Positions 36,201 through 47,495 of a stretch of DNA of 64,000 nt are shown here, one piece after another (within the stretch, counting starts at the first letter, position 1; every line of letters starts with the position of its first letter). Where the stretch lies: assembly GCF_028009165.1 (NCBI RefSeq), contig NC_079241.1:6882001-6946000 (forward strand). Direction: 5' to 3'. The stretch is from Akanthomyces muscarius (Eukaryota > Ascomycota > Sordariomycetes > Hypocreales > Cordycipitaceae). Below the pieces are notes generated by a model that worked only from the letters and a program-made list of their open reading frames with translations, was not told where the DNA came from and did not search any database. The translations under genes were made by a program, and so were the position numbers.

Positions 36201-37593
36201 ATCACAATCCTCCGTCATGGTTCTAGAGGGCGAGAGACATGTTTTCTCAGTGACACTGCAGAATTTGTCTGATACCGCAGTCGACTTCATGCTCTTTTCC
36301 TTTACGGATTCTACTCAAGAGCCCTTGCAAGCAGCACTGAATAACAGAGACGTGTCTGCGGCAGAAATGTACGAGTATGAGCTTATTCTTATGAAGAAGC
36401 AGGCACTGCGGCTGCCGAAGAGCGAGCCAAACAGACACATTGCCCCTGGCGGTGAAGCTACTTTCGATTTTGAGCTTCTTGGTAAGCCAGGTCTCACGAA
36501 TGCAACTATCCAGGTTGACTACACTTATCTCGGCGTCCCCATTGAGGAAATTACCGAGCAATTTTTCACCAGACAGCTTTCTCTAGACTTGGCCGTGACG
36601 GTCAATGCGAGCGTTGAACTATCAAGAATAGATACCCTGCCCATCTACGGCGGTATTCCTCAGAATCTGCTCAAACGAGTTGGTGGCGATGCGTCGCCTG
36701 ACGATGACCAGTACTGCCTTTTATCGATGGATATGCGCAACTCGTGGCCCAGCCAGATGGCAATCCGATTGGAGGGTAGCGACGGGATGGCGGTAGAGGA
36801 CAACATTCTCCCCGGTAAAACGACGCGCCTTGTTCTGCCAGTCAAGCGCATTCTGCTCGAGGATCCGCACACTTCGATACCGAGCCTAAACCCAAAGAAG
36901 ACGAGGCAATTCGTGGTTAGCTCGAGCAAGATTTCACCAGAAATGGAGCGTGCCAACCGAGAGGCGTTTTGGTATCGCGAGAAGATTCTCGACTCTCTGA
37001 AAGCTACGTGGAGAACTACATCGGTGCCGAGAAAAGAGGGTGTCATTGATCTACGCAACATACGGCTGACGACGCGCATGATTGAAGCCATCAAGATTGA
37101 CGAAGTCGACATTAGCATTTCTATGGAGCCTATCGACGGCGGAAAGGGTAGTGGGACGGCAAACGACACTAACCTGGCGATTATTGACGAGTTCATGAAC
37201 CTAAAAGTACACATCGCGAACCGCACAAGCCGGCCCATCATGCCTATGCTGCGGCTGATGCCCGCGCTCTGCCACCGTCCTCTCACGGTGGCGCTGGACT
37301 ACACGCGCAAGATTGCGTGGAACGGCACGCTGCAGCAGCTACTCCCCGAGCTCAAGGGCCACGAGAGCCAGGACTTTGTCCTGGGCTTCACGGCGCTGTG
37401 CCGCGGCGAGTTTGAGATTACGGCGTCGGTCGAGGAGGTGCTGGTCTGGGAGCCGGACAAGGCGGAGAAGCAGCGGCACAGCAGACCGCGATCCAACACC
37501 CAGGAGGCGATGGATGCGGCGCTGGGCGTCAAGCAGCGGAGGATATGGCACTCGCGACATCCGTTCCAGCTTTCTGTCAAGGACGAGGAGTGA
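33223..37593 (+). CDS. TRS120: TRAPPII complex subunit TRS120 (HypA/TRAPPC9)
   Basis: A large subunit of TRAPPII, the exchange-factor complex that activates Rab11/Ypt31 at the late Golgi; the Aspergillus homologue is HypA, needed for polarised hyphal growth. Exons 33223-33388 and 33482-37593 (93-nt intron, GTAAGT donor, GATAG acceptor, phase 1) give 1425 residues, in the range of filamentous-fungal homologues. The N-terminus (SPIAP-type start PLLPIAPARVKALLLP, then MFSPLAYPDGVILYDL) is characteristic of the family. A Ser/Pro-rich segment (about 180-270) is disordered; a helical-repeat middle (about 285-700) and beta-sandwich C-terminal domains follow. No break is seen. It converges with the ankyrin gene, leaving 295 bases between them. 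Confidence 0.92.
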
Positions 37594-37888
37594 ATGCGGC
37601 GTCGGGGTGCGGTCGAGTCTATGGCGGCACCGACTGTGTCTGCTCTCGTTAATTAAGTATCCATGCGGCAGACCTAATATATCAGATTCGTCTACAATGA
37701 AGATAGCGCCAATCATAGCTTAGTCCACAATGGTCGCAAGAGTGACAGTCACGAAACGATAAAGGAGAGCACCACAGACTGGCTGCGACTATGCGCCGGT
37801 GAACTTTATTATATACAGACATGCCAGCTCACATCAACGCCGACGTTACCCACAAATCACCAACACAGGCGAGGCCGCTCAGTAAAAG

Positions 37889-38890
37889 CTACGAGAATAG
37901 GAAATAGCCACCGCCCAATCGTTCCGTCGCGCCGCTCTCTCTCAAAACCCTCGCCGCCTCGTCGTGCCCTGCCGCCAACGCGCTCTGCAGGGCGGTATGT
38001 CCCCGTCCTCGCTTCCAGCTGCGCGCGTTGATATTCGCGCCCGTCGCCAGCAGCATCCTGATCACGTCCGCGTTTCCCCCCTCCGCGGCCGCGTGGAGCG
38101 CCGTGCCGTCCCCGTGCATGCCTCCCAGGGCGTCGACGTCCACGGCCCGCAGCTGCAGCAGGCGCTCGACGATGTCGGCATGGCCGCCTCGGCAGGCGCC
38201 CTGCAGAGCGGTGTATCCCTTGTGCCTGGCCGCCGCAGCATTCGCGTCCGCTCCGTGCTGCAGGAGGAGCTCCACGATGGGGAGGTAGCCGCCGCGCGCG
38301 GCGGCCTGTATGGCGGTGCACCCGGCCGTGGGCGACGGCGGGGCGTTGACGTCGGCGCCGAGCCGCAGCAGCCGCTCGGCGAGATGCTTGTGCCCGCGAT
38401 CGCAGGCTGCCTGGAGCGCCGTCCTTCCGTTGTATCTCGTGACCTTGATGCGAGACGACGGCCCCGACGACGGCTGCTTGTGAGCACGGCCATCAGACGC
38501 CGACATCACCTCATTCACCCTCGCCCCGGCGGCCAACAGCATCTCAACAATCCTGTCGTCGCCGTTGCCGCACGCAATCTGCAGCGCATTTCTCTGAAAG
38601 TTGTTGCCCCCGCTAAAGTGCACGTCGGCGCCGACGTCGAGCAGCAGCCGCACGGCCGCCTCGTGGCCATGCATGCAGGCGGCCTGCAGCGCCGTCTGGC
38701 CGTAGTACCCGCACGGCGGGTCGTTGGCCGCCGCCGGGTTCTCGGCGAGGATGCGCTGCATCTCGGCGATGTCGCCGGCGCGGGCCGCCAGCTGCAGCGG
38801 CGTCCAGCAAAACTCGTCCGTGTCGGGCGTTGCGAGGCTCGGGTCCCAGGCTGCGCTCAGTGGCGGCAAGGCCGTGGTAGTCTGCGTCAT
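37889..38890 (-). CDS. Ankyrin-repeat protein
   Basis: A single-exon gene for 333 residues if the Met at 38890 (MTQTTTALPP) is used; a frame extension to 39037 would give 382 residues but adds no conserved sequence. Almost the whole protein is ankyrin repeats; I count eight starting from WTPLQLAARAG, GQTALQAACMHG, RNALQIACGNG, GRTALQAACDRG, CTAIQAAARGG, GYTALQGACRGG, GTALHAAAEGG and GHTALQSALAAG. A 25-residue insert interrupts repeat 3/4. No enzyme or signalling domain is attached, so it is a free-standing interaction module of unknown partner. It is the last gene before the AT-rich element and is transcribed away from it. GC-rich codons give long shadow frames on the other strand. Confidence 0.85.
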   Translation of the reverse strand: MTQTTTALPPLSAAWDPSLATPDTDEFCWTPLQLAARAGDIAEMQRILAENPAAANDPPCGYYGQTALQAACMHGHEAAVRLLLDVGADVHFSGGNNFQRNALQIACGNGDDRIVEMLLAAGARVNEVMSASDGRAHKQPSSGPSSRIKVTRYNGRTALQAACDRGHKHLAERLLRLGADVNAPPSPTAGCTAIQAAARGGYLPIVELLLQHGADANAAAARHKGYTALQGACRGGHADIVERLLQLRAVDVDALGGMHGDGTALHAAAEGGNADVIRMLLATGANINARSWKRGRGHTALQSALAAGHDEAARVLRESGATERLGGGYFLFS

Positions 38891-39790
38891 GGTAGTGGGC
38901 TCTCGCTCTGCCCACGGCTTGCGGCCGACGGTATGGAAGCGCAGTGCAAGGTCAGCCAGGATGGGGTGGAAGCAAAAGGAAAAGAGGTGAGCATGAGGAC
39001 CAAACTGAGATATCAGTAAGCCGTTGAGGTGGCGCATATTTTATGCCGGTTCGTTCGTTAGCGTGCGCCTTTCAGGACGAGAGTCGTGTAAGTCCGATGT
39101 CAGCACCGCAGCATGTGCCATCCAAGTACGCCTTTCCCGCGACGCTCTGCAGCAGCTTGGCGACTGCCTCTAACATTTGAGCATCATCGCGTGTTTCTGT
39201 CGCATAAGGGCGTCCATACAGAGATGGAATCTCATATTAACATCACTTAAGTAAAGCCAAAAAAAAAAAAATAGTTGTGGTTCAGCTATAACACCACTCC
39301 TTTTACATTCTACCCGTATAAACTTCATTAGCCTGTCATTGCTCAAGTTCTGTGGCACAAAGGGCGTAATGCGAACTGTTCATAGTGGACCTGTATTATT
39401 CGGAATTCGGAATTTCAAATCTACTTTTACTAGTATTACTTTGCCTACTCTCTTCTTGTTTTTGCCAAGTAAAAATAGGCTTCCTGAACTCCGTAACGTA
39501 GTGATTTGTGGAGCGAGTTCCGACTGGCCAGCCCTGACTAGGGCCTCTGCTAGGCTGATACTTCTGTATCGGGATACAGTAGTTAGACGCCTTAATTCTT
39601 GGTATTCAGTTTTTGCTCATCCGCGGATTGGAGTCAAGGACTCTGCACCAGGGTATTAGCGAGACCTGGAAGACGTGAACTTCGGAGGCGGAAACTGTAC
39701 AGGCCGCGCTAAAATTTTCAGTCTGGCGGGGACAAAAGATACGAACCGGGCAAGCTGCCGCGTGATTGCCTGAGGCTGTTCTGAGCACTA
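38891..39790. other. Upstream region of the ankyrin gene, left flank of the element
   Basis: About 900 bases that become more AT-rich towards the element. They include the ankyrin-gene promoter and a poly-A run near 39259-39271. No gene was recognised. A B-box-like GGTTCG on the minus strand near 39740 is not part of a foldable tRNA. Confidence 0.55.
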
Positions 39791-39845
39791 AGCTCACTGG
39801 TGGTGGTGGCGAAGCTATTAGAGGCTAGGGTGGGGCAAAAAGCGG
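39791..39845 (+). repeat. Left terminal inverted repeat
   Basis: The first 50 bases match the reverse complement of 47312-47361 at 43 positions by my alignment. The shared core includes CTCACTGGTGGTGGT, AAGCTATTA and GGTGGGGCAAAA. Both arms then reach AGCGG, with an 8-base length difference. Confidence 0.85.
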
Positions 39846-40128
39846 CAGAAAAATGATTCTCTGCTATAAATGCTCTATATATACAAGGTACCCGCCTTTT
39901 CACTCAAATTAGTATATGCCTCTTTATTACTCTAATCTAAAGTTAATCTGAGTAATAGATAATAAAAAAGATTATAATGAATTCACTTCCTTTAAGATAC
40001 CTCACGTGCCCTAGCTAGTGCTTAGGAACAATTAACTTATATACCTAGATCCTACTCCTCTTCTCCTTTCTCTCTTCTTCATCATTATCAAATTCTATAT
40101 ACAGGCCCTGCCCCTAAAGCAAGCACCT

Positions 40129-43100
40129 AGTATATACTGACTAGATAGGTAGTAGATATATAATAACTATACGCGCCCCCCCGCTATTATTAAAGGTAAG
40201 TTTACCCCTATTCCTAAAGTACACTTAGTATATACTAATAAATATAGATAGATTCTTTTAGAAGTAAGTTTTTATATAGTATAATAACTTAAATATATAC
40301 TAAGTATATACCTAGCAACTTTTACTAACTAGGAGCTAGTTAACTATATTAGGGCACCTAATAAGATAGCCCTTAGTATCCACTATAGTAAGCATAAGTT
40401 AAGTATATACTTAAAGCCTATATACTAATTTTTTTCTAGGCGATATAGGCATTAAAGGCCACCCCCCCCCCCCTCTATAAGCTTCCTATTAACTAATTCT
40501 AAGTATATACTAACTAATTTTCTTAGGCTTAATTTAGATCACTAAGGTTAACACTATAGTATAAGTAATACTAAGTATAAATATATACCTAGCTAATTCT
40601 TAAAAGGTGTAGCGTTAAGAATAAGCTTAGCGTTATATATAGCACTATAATTACCTACTTAGGTAACTCTAGCTAAGTAAGTGTTACGTATCTTCTAGGT
40701 ATATACTAGGCTAATAAAAAAAATAGATAAAGAAGCATATTAAGACGATATATAGCTTTAACTATAAGTAAGCCTAAGTAAGTTCTAAATATATACTAAT
40801 ATTAGTAGCCGTTTCCTCTAGTTAATATAACTTAACTACCACTAATAAGGCCACCGCCTACTAGTAAGTAGTTTTAGGCTAATACTAAGTATATACTGAC
40901 CTGTAATAGCTCCCTCCTCTAATATGTCCTCTCCTAAGAGTAGAAAAGGGCCGCCTTCCTAGACGAGCCTAGGTAAGTAAAAGAAACCGTCTAAGTATAT
41001 ACTAAGCTAATAACCTCTAGTACCAGTCCCCTTAACGGCCTAATCTAAAAGATTATAGATTTTCTAGAGGCTAAGGTATAAGTAGAGAATCCTATATAAA
41101 TAAGCTAAGCATATACTAATTAATATTAGTCACGTTAATCCCGTCTAACACGCTATAACTAGCAATAAGACTAGTTATTTCCACTACTCCCCGCCTACTA
41201 TAAGTTTTAGTCTAAGTATATACTAAGTACTTAAGATAATAATACTTTTTCTAGGCGTAGACTACCCTACGTAAACACGGTTATAGTGTAAGTATTAATT
41301 ACTACAAATATATACTAAGTATATACTAATAAGGAATAGGCTGCTATCCTAGACCGCTCCCCCTCCCCCTCCTAGGGCCCCCCCTATAAGTATCTAAGTA
41401 TATACTTATAAGGTTCTAGGCTAACCCTTAATAAATAGCCCTATTAAAGAAGCGCCGCCTTAATAAGGCGGCTATAAGCACTAAGGGTGCCGCCCCTAGT
41501 AAGTAGTACGCTAAGTATATACTAATAGTATTCTAATAATTAATAGCTGCTATACACACCTCTACACGCTAGGCCTAGCCTTCTAAGAAGGCTGCCGCTA
41601 ATAAGGCCTAAGTATATACTTAGCCTTTCTTTAAGACTTAGATAGTTTTTTACTTTATTATTTTTATAAATTTTAGGAGGGTACTTAGTATATACTAAGA
41701 GGTAGGCGGTAATATTTTTATTCCTAGTAAGTAAACTAGAAGGATACCCTTAGTATATACTGAAAAATAAAAAGTTATTTCCTAATCTTTTCTATCCCTT
41801 ATATATATATTATAAGTATATACTAAAAGATTTAAATAGCTATAGGCTACTAGCTACGCCTAGCTAGCGTAAGGCAGGCAGGCTACCCTACAGACCGTAC
41901 AGCAAGGCAGTTAACTTTTTTTCAGTATATACTAAAATCCTAAGGCGTAATATAGCCTCTAACAGGCAGTTATCTTTTTCAATATATACTAAAATTCTAA
42001 TATATAATATAGGCTAGTAGTAGGCAGGCAGCCCCTAGACACTTACTAGGTTATTTTATAATCTAGTATATACTTACTATAAGTTATACTTACTATAAAG
42101 ATATTTCTATATAGAGGAAAAATATATAAGCTATAGATTAATAATAATCCGTCCCGCCTAGTATAGAAATTAATTAGGTATATACCCCTCTTCCTCCTTA
42201 TATCTTCTATTAAGATTCCTATAAGATAGCGTGATAACTTCTATTAGAGTATATAGATATTAATATAATAAATATATTAAATTTATTAAAGTTTAGCTTT
42301 TATTATAGTTAGAATATTTATATTACTTTATTAGTATATACTAACTCTATTTTAAGACTAGTTAAGAAGAAAAACATATAAATTCTCTCTTATGTTAACA
42401 CACATATTTATAATATTATTATTAATAGTACTAGTAGAATATATAGAAGGGTATATACTAAGAATATGAATATAGGTAGCCTAATATATACTAGGCGCTT
42501 ATTAGGGATATACTTATTAAATACTTTAGTTTTATTGTTATATTTAAACAGTATATCCTTACTATATCCGCCTCCTAAATAAGGCAAATATATTAGATAA
42601 AGAACGCCTAATTAGAGAGAAGTAAGTATTCTTTTAGAATAGACGTAATATATACTTATACTTAGTAGTACTATTCGCGCCTAGGTTCTTAATAGCGGTT
42701 AGCGTAATACTTAGTACTAATATAAGCTAAAAAACCTACTAAAGACCTCATTTTTATATAAGGTAACGACTAAGCTTAAGTATCTTATATAAATATCTAC
42801 TATTTATATTATACGTATATACTAATAATCTTATAGCTAATAAGACCTAGTATTTATATAGGAATATAGTAGATAATTCTATCGTTTAAGTTTCTAATAG
42901 ATATTATTTAAAAATATATTTAACACACTATATATATATACTTATAGTGTGCTAGTCTCTCCCATATTAGATCCTATAAGCATATAATTAGAGTGGGATT
43001 AAACTAGCATATACTTAGATAACAGTCAACTAGACACTACAATTAACACAGACTCCTCACTTAAGGACACAGCTAGAATGTATATAGCTAGCAGTCAGTA

Positions 43101-46100
43101 TATACCTAAGGATATTACCTCTATAAAGTCCGTAATAAGAGTTAATAAGTCGTAGAGTATATACTATATAACTACTTTACCTAAAAAGACTACCTAGGCT
43201 TTATAAAAGTTATTATAAGTAAGCCACTTAGTATTTTCCTAGTATATACTTATTTAATATCTAATTTTTAATCTAGTATAAAAAAATAAAAAAAAACTAG
43301 CTTATTCTTTTTTCCTTTCCTATATATAAATTAGTTAAGTATCTTTTAAAACTATCTTAAGTATATACCTTATTTAAGTCTTTAACACTTTTCTTTTATA
43401 TATTAAATATCCTCTTAAATAAGATCTTTATACTCCTCTCTAACTACCTTCTACTATAAAAGAAGTACAGAAATCTTAACATTATTAAATTAATCTATCT
43501 CTAGTATATACTAGGGCCGTTTTAGTTATAGAGATATCTAAGAAATTAATAGTAGTAAGCACGTTACTAATAAGCTTAAGCGATCCCGTTTTTATTATTA
43601 TAGTGTTTTTAGTTCCTAGAGAAAGTTAGTCCTAAGAATATACCTATATTATATCTATTACTTACTAGTTTATAATCTATATTAGTAATTAGTCTAATAC
43701 GGCTTAGTATTAAAGCTCTTATACTAATAATTAATAGATTATTATCCTAGTATATACCTACGGCTAGGACTATAGATAGATTAATTATTTCTAACTAATT
43801 ACTATCTAATAGGCTATTAAGCTTAATTATAGTTATATACCTAACTAGTACTAGTACTATAAGAGACTCTAATAATATAGTTAATACCCTATTAGTTTTA
43901 GGCGTATACCTACTAACTGCTAAGGAGGGCTAGGGCGTACCTATCCCCTATATTTATAGATATACTAGTTATTATATAGATATATACTCTACTAATATCT
44001 ACGTATCTTCTTATAGTATATTTTATAGTAATAAAGTAGGTAGTGTTATATATATATTCTTAGTATTATATAGGCCTATATTATTAGCCTATATTATATA
44101 TTATAATAAAAAGATTGCCGGTATATACTTAGAACCTATTAAGGACGGGGGCTTAGAGGGTTATAAGGATCTTTATAGGATAGGAGTTATTAGTGTATTA
44201 GAGGCATATACTAACATAGGGCTTAAGCCTTTAGGTTAAACATAGTAAGGATTCTATAAGTTAAGGGGTAGGTTTAGCTAAGAGATACGTTAATCTTATA
44301 CTATACGATTAGTAGTATCTCGTTAAAGATATACTTAGCTTATATAGGCAACAGGCCCTTAATTATGCTATATTACTGCTACTCCTAGGTCTATTTATAT
44401 TTAGACCTTAAAGCATTTCTCTAGCACATACTAATATAGCCCTAGGATACCTAATAGTAGGCTATAGTGCTATCCTATAGCAGAGTAGTCTTCCTAATAG
44501 CTACTCTCTATAATATTTGTATTCTTCTAAGTATATAATCGCTATTTTAGAGGCACCTTTAAGGCACTTATAATAAGCCTAGTAATAACCTAAAGAGCTA
44601 TTTTTACTTTAAACTAACTTACTCTCTTAGGGTGTGCCTTAATAAGCTAATATACTTCCTTATTATAGATCTTAGTAGATAGTAAGTCTAAGAGTGATAT
44701 ATATATATACTTATTAAGAGCATTAAGATAGTTATATCGCTAGTTCTATTAGATATATACCTAGTAGAAGATAAGTATATACTCTAAATGTTCTTACTAG
44801 GTCTATTATAAATTAAGACTTTATAGGTAATTACTAAGTCCTAATAATATTAGCTATATTCTCTATATATACTATATAGCTACTTACTATATACTTACTT
44901 CCTATCTATATCTATCGTCACTATATAGAATATAAAAGGAGGTCTTCTATATAGTATATACTTAAGATAGTGCTAGCGTATACTAAAGCCACTAATATCA
45001 CTAAGCCACTAAAACATTACTATAAACATCTATTTAGATTAGTAGTGTCTTAGGTATATACTAGGCACTTACTTATATTAGTATATACCTTTATAGTTAT
45101 AATTATTATTATAGTATAAATATATATTTTATAAACTAGATATATAGGTTAGAGATAGGTATTATTTAGACTAGGTATATACTTATAATTAGAAGTGTTA
45201 TTCTAGCTTAAAATACTAAAAATATTTACTTTCCTTTAAATTATCTTAAAAGATAAATTAATTTATATATATCTTACCTTCTAAGTAGTAAAAGCCTAGC
45301 TTTTTAAGCATATAATAATCTAATACTTAGAGCTATAGAATTTAATCTTATATATCTATTACTAGTTTAGCTTACAGATTTAGTTAAGGCAGAATTCTTA
45401 TTATACACCTAGTATAGTTAGTATATATACCTATAACATTCTAAATAGCACTTACCTATAATATTATTACCCTTAGGGTATTTAAGGAATTATATATATA
45501 TAAGTATTATATATATTTTATCCTTATAATTTAATACTAGATAGATACTCTAAATATTCTTAGCCTTATATTTTTTAAGGAATTTATTAAGTAAAGGGCT
45601 TAAAAATATTTTCCCTATAAGGTATATTATTAGTATATACTTTAAATAGTATAGAATAATACTTATAAGCAGTTAGATATAATAAATTATCTCGCTTAAA
45701 GAGGGTATAAATAAGATGTTTAAGAATATCTTATAGTATGTTTTTTAGTAGCGGTAGAATGTAGGTATAGATATTATGTATACTAAATATATACTAAGAG
45801 AAACGGCAGTTATTAATTAGTATATAGACGTTAAATTTAATATAATAACTATATAGACGTAGGCGGGATATATCCTTATACTAAAATACTATATATTATT
45901 AGTATATACTTACTCTATATTCTATATATTCTTATTACTTACTATAGTCCTTTCTCTATATATTTAAGGCATCCTAAAAAGAGTAAGTATTATATAGAGG
46001 CTCCTTAGGCTCGTATAACCTATACTTAACTATATACTAAAGATATACTAGGTTAATATTACTAATAATAACTTAGAGCTATATATGCTAACAGGCCTTA

Positions 46101-47235
46101 TTTAATATTTATAGACAGCTAATAAAGTACTACCTGTTAGTCTAGACCTAGGTTATTAGTTACTCTTTATAGTATATACCTAGTAGACTCTTAGGGTCTT
46201 CTAATATAGAGAGTAGCTAATAAGGGCGTTATAAACTATCTTATATCTTCTTATATACTAGGTATACTACTTCTATCTTTATTTATATATGTTCGTTAAT
46301 CTTTATAGTATTAATACTTATAGTATATATTTAGCGTATATAGCTAATATTCTCTAGGTTAAAACTATTATTCTAGTCGTCTTAGTAGGTTATAAGATCT
46401 TATTTGATTTTTAAGTAGACTTATATTCTAGTATATTTAAAGGCTATATACTAGCACTATACCTACACTCCTTTTCTAAATATCTACTCCCTATCTCTAG
46501 TCAGTATATACTTAATATCTATACACTTAAAGAATTTACTTATAAGAATACTAAAAAAACAGTTATATATTTACTAACCTAAGTTAAACTAAACTATACC
46601 TAGTAGATAGTAAGTATAATACTAATATATACCTAGTATTACTTATAATACTTATTTACTCTTATATAAAGTTTATCACTTCCTTAACCTTATTACTAGT
46701 ATATATTAGGGATATATTTAGTATAATATATACTAATCTATCTATTAATACTTTTAGATAGCTTAGAAGAGTAATATAATTAATCACTTTATAAACACTT
46801 ATAGTACACACTCTATACCCACTAAGTATAAGCCTAGACTCTTTAATAATCTCTTTTAGGATATTAAAAAAGCTTATAGGGTTATCGTCTTTAAGAGTAT
46901 TAGCGAATAGGTCCTTAATATTATTAGTATATACCTAGAGCCTTATTAGGGTATTCTTACCTTATTATACTAAAATAGCTACCCTTAAAGGTTTACCGCG
47001 CTTAACTCTAATAATAATATTATATAATAATATTAAAGTTGATTTTTATTATATAATACTAGTATATATATAGTATATATAAGGCTTATATGCTTTATTA
47101 TTTTTCTCCTTATTATCTCTTCACTTAATTTTCTGACTGTCTTTTACGCTATAGTATAAGAATTCTTCTATACCGTATTTATAGCTAGGGGCATATATAG
47201 AGCTAGCTGCTAGTATATATATAGCGTATATAGAT
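40129..47235 (+). repeat. Dispersed palindromic decamer array (AGTATATACT)
   Basis: By eye about 65-70 copies of AGTATATACT or one- to two-base variants are scattered through the element. In the first 2.5 kb the TATATAC core starts at 40131, 40229, 40294, 40305, 40404, 40419, 40504, 40582, 40700, 40790, 40890, 40996, 41110, 41217, 41309, 41320, 41399, 41516, 41613, 41689, 41754, 41817, 41926, 41983, 42067 and 42179. Intervals are mostly 60-120 bp with a few close pairs 11-15 bp apart. The sequence between copies is not repeated. Copies are sparser towards the right. Confidence 0.85.
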
Positions 47236-47298
47236 AAGCTTTCCGATAAGCGTATAGTATGTCTATTATATATACATTATATATACGGTTAACACTTA

Positions 47299-47361
47299 CC
47301 GCTTTTTGCCTTTTTGCCCCACCTGAACCTTTAATAGCTTTACGACCACCACCAGTGAGCT
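47299..47361 (-). repeat. Right terminal inverted repeat
   Basis: This is the partner of 39791-39845. It contains an extra 8 bases through a local duplication (CTTTTTGCC followed by TTTTTGCCCC). Five of the seven mismatches with the left arm are C/T or G/A, and in each the right arm carries the T or A, as RIP would leave it. Confidence 0.85.
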
Positions 47362-47495
47362 AGTCCCCCGGCTGTTCTTGACTACAATACGTTCAGGATA
47401 AAGAAAGGTTTTTCCAATTATCTACTTTCAAATAAACGGCGCTTTAAATCCATCAAGTATGGAACGGTGAAGCGCTTATAGACAAGAGCATTGCC

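Larger units (their letters stand above)
39791..47361. mobile_element. TIR-bounded, RIP-degraded AT-rich element (7.57 kb)
   Basis: The block starts and ends with inverted repeats (39791-39845 and 47299-47361). Inside, composition shifts abruptly to very high A+T, CpA and TpG become rare, TpA dominates, and isolated pure-C runs (around 40173, 40461 and 41358-41384) remain. No open frame of about 60 codons exists on either strand. These are the marks of repeat-induced point mutation acting on a multicopy sequence. The terminal AGCT on each side is a self-complementary tetramer, so it may be part of the repeat or a 4-bp target duplication; the repeat proper would then begin CACTGGTGG. No transposase remnant can be read, so the superfamily stays open. 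Confidence 0.75.

Noticed and set aside
39771..39784. GGCTGTTCT shared just outside both element borders (also near 47370)
   Set aside because: It lies at different distances from the two arms and is only nine bases, so it is not a credible target duplication.
39705..39790. tRNA-like B box (GGTTCG on the minus strand) beside the left arm
   Set aside because: No paired T stem, acceptor stem or A box could be drawn around it.
39900..47280. Centromere or mitochondrial DNA insertion as explanation of the AT-rich block
   Set aside because: The block is only 7.5 kb, has inverted-repeat ends and lacks any organelle gene; a mobile element explains it better, though binding data could revive the centromere idea.
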